DNA of 64,000 nucleotides from Asterias rubens (Eukaryota > Echinodermata > Asteroidea > Forcipulatida > Asteriidae), in contig NC_047064.1 of NCBI RefSeq assembly GCF_902459465.1, positions 10,194,476 to 10,258,475 on the forward strand, in the 5' to 3' direction. The notes under the pieces are model-generated. The model searched no databases. It saw nothing but the letters and a program-made list of their open reading frames with translations, and was not told the origin of the DNA. A program made the position numbers and the translations under genes. How positions within the stretch are numbered: position 1 is the stretch's first letter; every line of letters starts with the position of its first letter. Below, one piece after another: positions 22,301-33,800 of this stretch.

Positions 22301-25300
22301 ATGACGTCATAGTCTTAAAATTGTATTTTTCGTACCAATAAATTTCATAAGGTACACGATGGTACGCAACTTACCCCAATCCAATGCCTTTTGCAAAATC
22401 TCAATTTTGTATTGCATTAACCGTGGAGAAGCTATTGCAATGCGTTGAAAGTGACTGCATCCAGTTTATGAGGTACTACGTTGTACCCATGATGCCAAGA
22501 TCTTTAATTAATCGTTAATTATAGACGTACTTTGATTGATTTTAATGGACTGAAACATCTCTTATTAGAATCAGTTACTCCAATCCCCAAGGAGTCTATA
22601 TCTACAAACAGTCTGTTAAACGGCCGTGTAATTCTTGAGATATGGTGCTACAAAGATTTCCCAATTAAATATGCAAATATGGGTCACGTGGTTAATTAAT
22701 TACGAATTAAAAAAAAAATGGTCGGTGGTTTGATGTTTGATCTAGTACAAGTTGATTTCACAGAACTCTTAACCACCAAACTCTGCGCTTACTGTGTTTT
22801 TAAACATCATATCATGTCATGCATGCACACAGGGTATGTTGGGCTTACAATTGAGAACAAGAAAAGGCAACACTATCGATATAAAGATAAGAATCAAGCT
22901 TAAATAATTATTACAAACAGAAATATATGTTTAGTTTTGGGGGATTAAAAAAAAAAATTCGGACGATGATTCGAACTCGCAATTGTCAGATGTGTAGTCG
23001 CGACTGATGACCACTAGGCTAGAAGGGCACGATGCAATAATGGTGGGTTTTTACATGTGTGCATCAACAGAGGGGATTGAGATCCGGCGAAATAATTCTC
23101 GTTTCATGATTTTGCGACCATTGTCACTAAATATGAACTGCTAAAAACCCATATAACTATTAAGTAGGGTTGAAATGTAGTATTAGATGCCTTTACCCAA
23201 GTTAAGGGGTTTTTGACGACGACGTTGATGTCGTCAAAAACCCCTGTCTAATTACGGTTGGTTTTTACATGTGTGCATCAACAGAGGGGATTATGATCCG
23301 GCGAAATAATTCTCGTTTCATGATTTTGCGACCATTGTCACTAAATATGAACTGCTAACGCCTATAACTATTAAGTAGGGTTGAAATGTACATGTAGTAT
23401 TAGATGCCTTAAGGGGGTTTTTGACGACGACGTCGATGTCGTCAAAAACCCCTATCTAATTACGCACGTTCGTTTTAACGAAAACCCATGCACAGAGTAA
23501 TTGGTCAAGAACGCGGTTAGAAAAACAAGGACAAATTTAACGCACGTTCTAACGAAAATCCTAAATGTCCGTACTTTGTGCGTGTACAGAGTAATGTGTC
23601 CAGAACGCGGGTAGGAAACAAAATAGTATAGACTCCTCTCAAGAAGTCAACAACTCATAGAGGTACATACTGTGTTGTATTACCAAAGAGAATATTTCAC
23701 AATAACATGAAAGTGACTGCATCAAGTTTACAAATTAAAAATTCAAATGAAGACCACGTAGTTAATTAATGAAAAAATTTTTACACTTTTTTATGAGAGT
23801 AAAGTAGGTTCTAAGCTACAATTTGATATATGATTTAACTATTTTATCCTAATACTTTAGGAGTAGGGGCCTAAACAAAAACGCTGTACAAACGCTATGG
23901 GGTTTTAGGCGGAAACAAAGAATAATAATAATAATAATAAAAATAACTAGACATTAGGTGTTTGTGAACAAACACAAAGCTGTTCCGTGTTCTTTTGCTT
24001 TGATTATGTGTTAAAATTACCAAGGAGTCTATAACTGAAAAAAGGTTTGAAAAATACTGTACAGTGTCTTGAGTTACGGTGCCACTTCATGGGGTCACGG
24101 TAACCTAAGGCTAATCTCTAACGCCCAAGGAGTCTGTAACTGAAAAAAAGTTAGAAAATCGGTTGTGTAGTTCTTGAGATATGGTGCCACTTCTGGTTGA
24201 CCCGGAAGTAGAGGTCAACTTGGGGTCATGGATTTTCAAAGTTTATTTTTAATGCCTTAGGAGGATAAAACTGAACAAACAGGATTGAAAATCGGTTGTA
24301 TAGTACTTGGCGTATGGTCCCACTTCCGGTTCACCCGGACGTAGAGGCCAACATGGGGTCACGAGTTTTCACAGTCAATATTAATGTCAAGGAGTCTGTA
24401 AGTGAAAACAAATTGAACAGCGGTTGAGTAGTTCTTGATATATGGTCCCACTTCCGGTTGACCCGGAAGTAGAGGTCAAAATGAGGTCACGGTTTTTCCA
24501 AATTTGTCTCCTATCCCCAAGGAGTCTTATAACTACAAACAGTCGACATTCTTAAAGAAGAATGTCGTCTTCCTGTGATAATTTATCTCGGAATGTCGAC
24601 ATCCTAAAAGTAGGATGTCGTCTTCCTGTGATAATTTATCTCGGGATGTCGAAATCCTAAAAGTAGGATGTCGTCTTGCTGTGATAATTTATCTCGGTAT
24701 AACGACATTCTAAACGTCAGTTGTCATCTTCCTGTGATAATTTATCTCGGGAAGTCGACATTCTAAAAGAAGAATGTCGTCTTCCTGTGATAATTTATCT
24801 CGGAATGTCGATATCCCAAAAGTAACGGTAAGTCGGAACAGCTAATAATAAAAACAATAAAAATCTAGACGAAAACAAAACCTGTTCCGACGGTAGGTCG
24901 GAACAGCTAATAACAGTTCAGTCGGCAACATTATTTTATTTAGAGGCGTGTTTCAAAAGAAACTCTTGCTCTTCTTTGAGATATTCTTTATTTTCTTTTA
25001 ATATTAAGTTGCGATCTAGAAACGAAGTTAATTTATTGAAAACATAAAACAAAAAATGACGTTGATAAATATAAAACCTCATTTAAAGTGGTTGTAATAA
25101 TTGATGTCATTAAAGGAAGTGGACACTATTGATAATTGCTCAAAATAATTATTAGCATAAAACCTTTCTTGGTAACGAGTAATGGGGAGCTGTTGATAGT
25201 ATAAAGCACTTTGAGAAACGGCTCCCTCTGAAGTAATATAGTTTTCGAGAAAGAAGGTATTTTCCACGAATTTGATTTCGAGACCTTAGATTTAGAATTT

Positions 25301-25630
25301 GAGGTCTCGAAATCAAGCATCTGAAAGCACACAACTTCGTGTGGCAGTGGTGTTTTTTTCTTCCATTATTTTCTCGCAACTTCGATGACCGAATGAGTTC
25401 AAATTTCCACAGGTTTGTTATTTTAAGCATAATGTTGAGTGTCCAGTGTCTTTAATCGAACTATTTGAATATAATAAATCATTTGCTTTATCATTTCAGG
25501 GTGGCTGTATGACGCAACCGGAAGTTTTCAGGCAACTTTTTTCATGTTTAGTGGCACTTCAGTTGTTACATGTGTTTGTTTGCTTGTGGATTTGATTCGG
25601 CTACGTTTCATTGGTCAACGTGATGAATGA
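19353..25630 (+). CDS. Monocarboxylate transporter-like MFS protein (SLC16 family)
   Basis: Four exons join in frame: 19353-19557, 19802-19945, 20573-21358 and 25500-25630, all junctions in phase 1 with GT/AG ends. The product is 421 residues, near the usual MCT size, with about 12 membrane segments. Residues 11-16 (EGGWGW) are the family signature at the start of helix 1. Exon 2 gives GPVAGAVARRTGSR (loop 2-3). The helix 5 region has TYGWRG. Exon 4 gives GWLYDATGSF, the conserved helix-11 motif. The central cytosolic loop (about 194-222) is short. The family moves lactate, pyruvate, ketone bodies, aromatic amino acids or other organic anions across the plasma membrane. Helix 8 (about 268-288, SAWGFGSIIGLSLS) lacks the acidic-plus-arginine pair of proton-coupled MCTs, so the substrate is uncertain. 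An in-frame ATG at 19278 would add 25 residues; 19353 fits the short family N-terminus better. Confidence 0.9.
19988..20108. mobile_element. Degenerate palindromic MITE (GGGTAAAT family)
   Basis: 'GGGTAAATCCAATGTTCTC', 'ATGTGCGCATGCTGAGAACG' and 'AAGTCTGCTGCC' are the landmarks of the elements at 26757 and 42486, in worn form. Lies in intron 2 of the transporter. Confidence 0.65.
20127..20225. mobile_element. Half copy of the GGAACAC palindromic element
   Basis: 'AAGGAACACGTTGCCTTGGA' and 'TTATAAAATGCATATGG' match the left arm of the element at 60721-61109; the right arm is missing. Confidence 0.75.
21495..23942 (-). repeat. Composite repeat block B, inverted relative to block A (ETS repeats and core)
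   Basis: Within intron 3 of the transporter. 21560-22250 holds five ~130-bp units with the ETS-like palindrome in reverse orientation (CCACTTCCGGTTGACC). 22650-23940 is the reverse complement of the core at about 7270-8540, including the two GGGGTTTTTGACGAC hairpins and the tRNA-like segment. About 175 bp around 23040-23215 is locally duplicated at 23243-23415 ('TTTTTACATGTGTGCATCAA'). Confidence 0.85.
22960..23030 (-). repeat. tRNA-like segment (reverse copy)
   Basis: Reverse complement of the tRNA-like module at 8151-8222: 'GATGATTCGAACTCGC' corresponds to the B box and 'CCACTAGGCTA' to the A box. Confidence 0.5.
23943..24838 (-). repeat. Composite repeat block B (53-bp hairpins and ETS repeats), inverted
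   Basis: Reverse complement of about 10200-11125: three ETS-palindrome units, then about five 53-bp hairpin units ('TTCCTGTGATAATTTATCTC'). The order and even the degenerate terminal unit agree with block A. Confidence 0.9.
25111..25455 (-). mobile_element. 'GGACACT' MITE, 45 bp before the last transporter exon
   Basis: Starts TAAAGGAAGTGGACACTATT and ends GTCCAGTGTCTTTAA with the family's internal landmarks in reverse orientation. It lies just upstream of the splice acceptor at 25498-25499. Confidence 0.9.
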
Positions 25631-26035
25631 AACCTCTCCCCCATGTGACACCATTTGGGACCACTCATTGGTCAACAAGCAAAGCATAGTCAGGCTTAGT
25701 TCGGGTACTTTTTTCTAAAGTGTTATAGACATGAGTCGTCATTTTACAAAAGAATTGTTGTGGAAACGTCTGTGGGAAAATGTTGTCATATAGTGGGGAA
25801 GTTTGCACAATAACAAATCCCTTTCCTTTGGCAACTCACACCTGTTATCTCTGTGTAATTTCTTTAAGAGTGTGCTTAATTGGATCATAAACACACCAAT
25901 ATGTACGCATCAATGCACACCAACTTAATCAAGTTGTAATGATATGTTACTTTGTTACGATTATAATTACCACTGAATCAACAGCCAACATGCCCGTAAT
26001 ATAATAGGTAGACTGTGGGGGAACAGTCAGTATGA

Positions 26036-26041
26036 AATAAA
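26036..26041 (+). terminator. Candidate polyadenylation signal of the transporter gene
   Basis: AATAAA about 400 bp after the stop codon, the only canonical hexamer seen in the first ~450 bp of 3' sequence. A GT-rich stretch follows near 26110-26127. Confidence 0.45.
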
Positions 26042-26399
26042 CCAGTTCAGCGACCTGATATAAAAAAAAAGTTTGTCAAGTGTAAACTTTTTAAAGTGTC
26101 AACCCCTTTGGTGTGTAGTGTGTGTGCGATAAATTGACTATGCCGGCCTCTTGGGATTATCTTCCCCCAAAAACGAGTCCGCTCTCCAGTCTCGGAGGTC
26201 ACCGCGCGTCGCAGCCTGCAGAAATCCCGGGGGTAACCGGCGACACCGCCGGGAGAACTCGCTATAACTGCAAACTCGATTAAAAAACATGTATATTATA
26301 AGAGTTTTTGTGGCCAAACTCGGAAATCCTTGAAAGGAGCTTGCCCTTAACGGTGTTTCGGTGTACAAATTGTTGCTGGTCCCCCGACACCCTTCTCAT

Positions 26400-26600
26400 T
26401 ACATCAATGTCCCACGGCGTTCCCCACGCCCTTCCTCAGAGAACCTCCTGGCCTAATATTGCAGCGTCTCTAGATCTGGTTCACGCGCATTTTCTGCTGC
26501 TGCTCCAAATGTACGGAACTCACTTCGGAGTAAAACCATACTTTTAAGAAGTTTAAGAAACCACTTAGACTCTTATATAACGAAATACTTGACTGTTTTA
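26400..26600 (+). pseudogene. LINE reverse transcriptase C-terminal remnant
   Basis: The frame through 26463-26580 reads GSRAFSAAAPNVRNSLR and continues with a basic FK-type tail. This is the typical end of CR1/L2/Jockey-type LINE polymerases (GxRAFSxAAPxxWNSLP). The upstream part of the same frame has RSPRPSSENLL interrupted by a stop. Only this terminal fragment remains. Confidence 0.7.
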
Positions 26601-26756
26601 TTTGGAATTTTTGTCGCATCTTCTGTAGGCGCTTTGTAACCTTGCGAAAAAGGCACCGTGATATAATTCCCTTTGTACTGTTGTGTGTTTTGTAATTACA
26701 AGTGCGTCTGAACTCTGTGAGACTTGTATTGTGGTTGTCTGCCAACTTAATTCAAT

Positions 26757-26898
26757 AGGAGACTTTCGAACGCTAGGTGGCAGCAGACACACCGGGTAAA
26801 TTTCCATTGTTTACGTAGTTCTGAACATGCGCATAATTCTGAGAACAATGGATTTACCCGGTAAGTCTGCTGCCCTCTATCGTCCCAGAAAGTCTCCC
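26757..26898. mobile_element. Palindromic MITE (GGGTAAAT family)
   Basis: A 142-bp hairpin: AGGAGACTTTC...GGCAGCAGAC at the left and GTCTGCTGCC...AGAAAGTCTCCC at the right, with GGGTAAATTTCCATTGTT opposite AACAATGGATTTACCC. A second full copy is at 42486-42630 in opposite orientation. A worn half copy follows at about 26945-27010. Confidence 0.9.
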
Positions 26899-27855
26899 AT
26901 TGGCGCGCCAGCTCAATCAACGTAGTTTAAAGCTTACCCGTATTAATATTCCCGGAAACAATGATTCATAAGAAATCTGCTGTCATCCAGCGTTCCACGA
27001 CGTCTCACCTTGTTTCTTGATCGTTTTCTAATACCTATTCAGGTGGGCCTGGTCTTCTGTTTTGCTTGGACCAATGTAAATTGAAACTTTTTTGTAATGG
27101 TCTTGTTTCAAATAACACTTCAAACATCCCTGGAGCACGCTCTTGGTGGCGCGCTATATTTTAAATCCACGTAAAGACCCTGCATTTTTAATCACTCCAC
27201 CTCATTCATTCCTATGTTCCAATAGATCATTCGTATCAGGTTAGTAGCCGACCTAACCTCTCTTCCACGCCCTCCCTGGTAAACTTTGTCTTTCACCTGC
27301 CCCCGCACCCGTCTTTCACCAACTCTTGGGTCAGTGAATAATATGCTCCATGATAATACAAACTCAATGCTCACTGATGTACCCTCATCAAAGAAATTAT
27401 AGTCACGGTTTGGAATGACACAAATGAACTCTCTATCTGGTTTTAGCATAGAGCAAGGGTTTCATAAGACATAATGTTTCTCGGAGCCATTTTAAGGTCA
27501 GGGTATGACCTCACTCTGTCGGTGCTGACAACTTCGTGGGTCGAGCTTCCAACTGATAAATGTTGCATAACTTTAAAGTTTTTACACAAGCTTGTCGCAT
27601 TTATCTCATTTAGGCTATCCATTAACCCGAAGTTTGGCTTCGCCAATGGTTATCAATGAAGGCCTAATCACTTTGTATAATAATCCATTTATCCGTCAAC
27701 AACATCAGAGCCGCCATCTTATCTTTTGGGCTGTTGACGCTGGGTGGTACCAGGGCTTCGATCCACATCACTCCAGTGTCTTATTGCTACTCGTTGCGGC
27801 AGTGCAGGAACTCTATGCTTGGATGGTAGTCTGTTTTATCCAGAGACGATCCAGT

Positions 27856-27898
27856 ATGATTCTCACGGCTTTGCTTATTGCTGCGCTCCTTGTAACAG
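27856..27898 (+). CDS. Candidate signal-peptide exon of the lectin gene
   Basis: ATG at 27856 encodes MILTALLIAALLVT, then G|GTAATC gives a phase-1 donor that matches the phase-1 acceptor at 35710. Joined, the sequence continues with ANGQSGSASC, so a signal-peptidase site after ALLVTA or ANG is natural. The 7.8-kb intron this implies is long but filled with transposons. The alternative is read-through upstream of 35710, which lacks a signal peptide. The link is inferred from phase and content, without transcript evidence. Confidence 0.6.
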
Positions 27899-30800
27899 GT
27901 AATCAAATTGAAAACTTATGAATGCCTCATCACTATATAATAAGGTGCCTCTTGGTAATTATCTTAAAAGTTTGCCAGTTAAAGGTTTTATACAGGGTTT
28001 GTAGAGCTGAAAAAATAGTTCCCCCGTGTTCAAGTTTTTATGTGATACATATGAAATCACAAACCTTCGACAATATTCGGACTATTGTAATCCGATGTCT
28101 GAAGAAATACTAAAAACCATGCACATTGTCCAGCATACAAACACATTTTTTATTAATTTTGGTTGCAAAGACCAAAATCATGTTACACGTTTTTTTTTTT
28201 GAGGGGGGGGGGTGTTTTGGTTGTTTTAATTTTAAGTTTACATTGTTCTCGAATACTAATTCATTTTCGTAGGGAATTAGTTAACAGTAAAACAATGTTT
28301 TAGCATGGACTTATAATGAGTAAGTTTTCAGCCTAAAATTAAACACTGATGTTTTGAACTCTTACCAATCCTGTATAAATATAAATCGTAGCACAGCCTA
28401 CGTTGTGATACTTGTTCTAGTTAAAGGCAGTGGACACTATTGGTAATTGTCAAAGACTAGCCTTCACAGTAGGTGTATCTTAATAACATATGCATAAATA
28501 ACAAACATGTGAAAATTTGAGCTCAATCGGTCATCGAAGTTGCGAGATAATAATGAAAGAAAAAATACCCGAAGTTGTGTGCGTTTAGAAGGTTGATTTC
28601 GAGACCTCAAATTCTAAATCTGAGGTCTCGAAATCAAATTCGTAGAAAATGACTTCTTTCTCAAAAACTATGTCATTTCAGAGGAAGCCTTTTCTCACAA
28701 TGTTTTATACTTTCAACCTCTCCCCATCACTCGTCACCAAGTAAGGTTTTATGCTAATAATTATTTTGAGTAATTACCAATAGTGTCCACTGCCTTTAAA
28801 CACATGTTACTTCAGCAAAAAGCCCAAACAGCGAAAAACCAAACCATTCCTCTCAGATCTTGCCCGAACCAAATAATAATTGATCGATAGTGAGGATTTC
28901 AAACGTGCAACTAGTGAGTTCCATGATAAGGTCTCACTGATACTGCTGTAGACATTGCGTTATCCATTTTGCATCTCGAAAATCATTGTAAGCCGATCGA
29001 CGTTTTGGTTAGCAACTGCCTCCTGTAATGTTCTTAGATTTAGTTTTTTGGTCCACTTAGTGTAGATTTATAGACACAATTATCAAGCACGGTATAATAA
29101 AAGCCACCTGTGAAAGTTCCAGCTGAATATGGGAGGCCACCGTAGTTGCTGTATGGTGATATCAAGGGCTACTAAACCACTTTCTATGAACGCTATAACT
29201 GAAGTTCTGCCGTCTTCAGAACAACTTCAGTGTCTCTTAGAAAACGGCAACAATCTGTTACGGTTTTTCATCGAACCGATCCACTTTTATCGAGGTGATG
29301 GGTACTAACCGCATCTTCAGCCGCAGCAATGTACAAACGGACACCACGGACATTTGAATCCACAAAAGCTTGCCTTTCTGGTTATGGAGATTCAACACTT
29401 TCGACATAATTTTAATGATTTATAGTAAACGGGTGATTTTTCCAGACGAAATATTTTCCGAGATCCTGACTTTATCACAACAATCGCATTTTTGGTCAGA
29501 AATTGAATGGGCTCGTTGAAATCTGGTCCGGTTCGTGATTCAGAATTTGTTTCGTTCGACGAGTTCTGAGCTATTGTCCAAACCACTACAACAAAGATGA
29601 ATTTATGTGTTGCCGTAACCATCATAGATTGTATTTCAATGCAATTTTCAAATCCTACTATGTTTTTCACGAAAAAATGACCGCCAAATTTGATGTGTGT
29701 ATAAAACAGGTTGCCGTTTGGTGTGTTGGAAATTGGATGGTGGGGAAAAATGGCAATACACAAAAACATCACCACCTAACCATGAATCAATTGTATAGAC
29801 TAGTTGATAATTTTGTTTGCAGAATAAAGTTAAAGGGTTGAAATAAAAGTATACCTTTTACTCTTAACTTATTATCCATACGGAGCCTAAACAGATGTTT
29901 ATCCTCAATCCATGCAATTTGCATTATCACTTTATATCTGGCATCATCTGATCATATATAACAACATTATCTATAACCACCCCGTGATTTACTTATCTAT
30001 TCCGTCCTAACCCTTGGCAAATCCAGATTATGTTCATGGCCAGAAAAATAAAGCATTAGCGAAAACATTGAATCAGATTGGGCTCCGGCTCAGGTTCCAT
30101 CTATATTCTGCTTGAAGCTCTATACCGAAAGTGCACGTTTTCAAAATCATTACGCCAAAGCTGAGACCAAAAGGCCGTGATTTCGTAAAGGGCATTTCGA
30201 CGATGTAGCTATTCTTCGGGGTTTTTCTTTTGTTTCTTTCTTAAATGAACTAAAAATTAATATGCTATGTGTCAGAATTGACTTCAGTTCAGGTGCCGTG
30301 GGACCTAACCCATGTATGTGTCATTGACCCAGATTCTGCGTCAATTTGACACAGAAATTGGTCAAACTGGCAAATTGGTCAGCCTGACCCGGAAATTGGT
30401 GCCCTCAACCCCCCCCCCCCCCCTGCGATCCAGAATCTGGGTTAATTGTTTAAAGTGCATTTCAATCTAACACGCATTGGTATGCCTGTAGGGATGATGG
30501 TCCCTTTTCTTTTAAATATAAACTTGGACTGCGGTTACCACTCGGTGTACATGAAACCTGACAGCGGCCTGACAAAGGAAGTTTTATTATCATTTTTGGG
30601 GTGGGCGAGGCAAATAAATTATGGAGTTTGTGATTTATCGGAGATTGGCCCTGTGGATTAATTTCATCGGAGAAAATATGGCAAAGAAAGACAAAATGTT
30701 TCAGCATGAACTTCTTTAACAATAGGCTTTCTGATTAAAATTTAACAATTATGTTTTTGTCCTTACCGATCCTGTGTAATACTTTTAAACACTGTTATTG

Positions 30801-33800
30801 TAGGGACCGGTTTTTGTCTCTATTTGGGTTGATGTATTACGCATTATTTTTGCTAACTGATCTTTAATGTAAACATGCGACTAAGCTCACAGATAACTCA
30901 TGTATGTAGATCGCCATAAATATATTAGAGTATATTTTTCTGTTGATACAGTGATGCTTTGCAGATAATATTTTCTTTACAAAACCTCACTGAAATGATC
31001 AGGTGATTGTTAGAATAATATCATATAGTAGCCTCCCTGCAATAAATTATCTATGGCATGTCCAGTTAACGATACCGCCATTAACCTGTTTATCAGATTT
31101 AAAGCTACAGGACACTTTGGTAATTATATTGTCAAAGACACGGTCTTCTCACTTGGTGTATCTCAACGTAGGCTATGCATAAAATAATAAACCTGTGAAA
31201 ATTGAAACTTGGTCGTCGAAGTTGCGAGAGAATAATGGAAGAAAAAAAACAATCTTGTCGCTCTACTCGTGTGCTTTCAGATGCTTGAATTCATGACCCC
31301 AGCTGAGGTAAAAAATTACTTCCTTCCCCAAAACTAAGTTACTTCAGCGAGGAAGCCTTTTCTCACAATGTTTCAAACTATCAACACCTCTCTCCATTGC
31401 TCTCCATTGCTCGTTACTAAGTAAGTTTTTATGCTTACAATTTTTTTAAGTAATTACCAATAGTGTGGAGCGCCTTTAATCGAAGGCAACCAGGGGCCAT
31501 TGGTTTTGTAATAATAAATAGCAAAACAAGAACTGTGGCTGTGGAAAAAAATTTATCCTTACAAAATACAGCATGGTAAACCTATGTTATTATTCAAAAG
31601 GGTGTATGTGCCTAAATTCATACCAGTTTTTCCCCTTGATGGCAAACAATGCGTTTGTTCGTCGAGCAGTAAAAACCGCATCTCTCGGAGCCCCCATTAC
31701 TCACCAAGAGATTTTACATGGTGTCCCCGCAAACCTTACTAACTTGTTCGGCGTTTTGGGGCATTTTCATATGGGCACACTGCCTTCGGTTGGGCGCTTT
31801 TGGCTGTAAGAATAGTTTTATAGTGATTAGTATAGTTGAAAAGGTATTTTAAAGGTTGAATGTATAAATTATATGGTCACATAAATAACCATTGGCGTGG
31901 TGTGGTTTTTGTGTATATAGTTTCATGATAGAACACGGTCCGCTATTTTGAAAAGCTAATTTAGTGACTTAAAAAATGGTGAACCGTATGTTCGCTGGTT
32001 GTTCTTCGAAAGGCAAGTTTGTGGTTTTTCAGTTGATCACTTTTCACTTATTACAAAACGCTTGGTGTTTTGTGCATGGACAAATCTAAGGATAAGAAGC
32101 TATAAACAGAGCAAATGTTGAGGGATTGCCTCGAAGCAATGTGCTCCTCATTGCCTTAAATTAGACCAGATTTTTACACAAAATGTTAAAGACACGACAG
32201 CAGTTTCGATTTGGTATGGATAATGCTAGTGGATCAGACATGCGGATCATAATCTACAATAGTTCTGTGCACGGAAATTTCAGCTGGCGTAGCTAAGGCC
32301 AAGTAAAAAAATACCAGTTGATCGTGGAAAATTACTTCTTTCTCGAAAACTACGTTACTTCAGAGGGAGCCGTTTCTCACAATGTTTTATACTATCAACC
32401 TCTCCCCATTACTCGTTTACACAAAGAAAGGTTTTTATGCTAATAATTATTTTTAGTAATTACCAATAGTGTCCACTGCCTTTAAACAATTGTTTGATCG
32501 ATAACTCTGATTGCACCGACTCGTTGACAGTTCATATAAAAGAATCGGGTTGATATCCTCTTGTCTTTGTTAGTACTGCGCGTCACGTGCAATGTATATT
32601 AAAGTTTTAAATTGTTCACTCTACAAACTTGTTGTCGTCCCATCAGGGCCCAATTTCATAAAGCTGTTAAGCAGAACATCCCCCTGTTAGCAAATCGTTT
32701 TCCTAAGCGAACAATGATTGGGGCACCCGTTGCAAAAATGCAAACTTTATGGAATCTTTGCTTATAACTAAACACATCAACAAAAGTATAAGTCCCCTCT
32801 CAACAGTTCGTCATAACATCGTAAGGTAAAACATTTTACCAATACATGTACAACTAATTGAGAAATAATTATATGACATGTGTCCTAAGTGTTGTTGACA
32901 AATGAAATATGTCCATGAATTCATGGCTAAATGAGCTCAAATTGAAGACAAAAACTGCCCTTTTCAAAAGTCACAAAGGTTTATCAAATCTGCAGGCCAG
33001 TAACGGGTGTATCCACCACGCCTGTCAATGACCGCCTGGCACCGTCATGGCATGGAGGTCTACCTCCATGGTCATGGTGTTGATCAGTCTGGTGACACGC
33101 TGCTGTGGGATGGCATTCCACTGAACCTGCAGAAGATGGGACAGGTGAGCCAGGTTGCTGCTGTTGGATTGATGTGTGGATATGCAGATCGCTTCAGCTA
33201 GTCCCACAGGGATGTGATTGAGGTCAGGCGAGCTTGCTGGCCACACCTTTCGTTTAATGCCTTTACCAACCAGACAAGCAGTAGCTACTCTCCCTCTGTG
33301 TGGTCGGGCATTAATGTCATAAATGTACACCAATGCTCCACCATGGGCTGCAGCAAGTGGTGCAACTTGTGGACACAGCACTTCATCAACATATCGTTGC
33401 GCTGGCAGGTTGCCAGCAATCTGCACATGTGGAGTTTTCCTGGTAAGGCTTATACCACCCCACACCATGACACTCCGAACACCATAGGCTGTAACTGGTT
33501 GATCAGCACTCTGCATGTTGCTCTCCAACTCGACGCCACACCCGTCTCTCCGGCCATCAATGTGACACAGGCAACTTCTCGTTTCATCGGTGAACAAAAC
33601 AACGCAACCTGTGTGACTTTTGAGAAAGGCAGTTTTTGTCTTCCATTTGAGCTCATTTAGCCATGAATTCATTGACATCTTTCATTTTTTAACACTTGGG
33701 AAACATGTCATAGAATTATTTCTTAATAATTAGTTGTATTGGTAAAATGTTTTACCTGACGATGTTATGACGAATTGTTGAGGGGGGGGGCTTACTTTTG

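Noticed and set aside
30400..30430. Long C run as a functional signal
   Set aside because: Simple homopolymer, one of several in the window (for example 19583, 28202, 39797), likely neutral slippage.
33214..33660. 148-codon plus-strand reading frame
   Set aside because: It is the antisense of the decayed Tc1-like transposase and shows no domain of its own.
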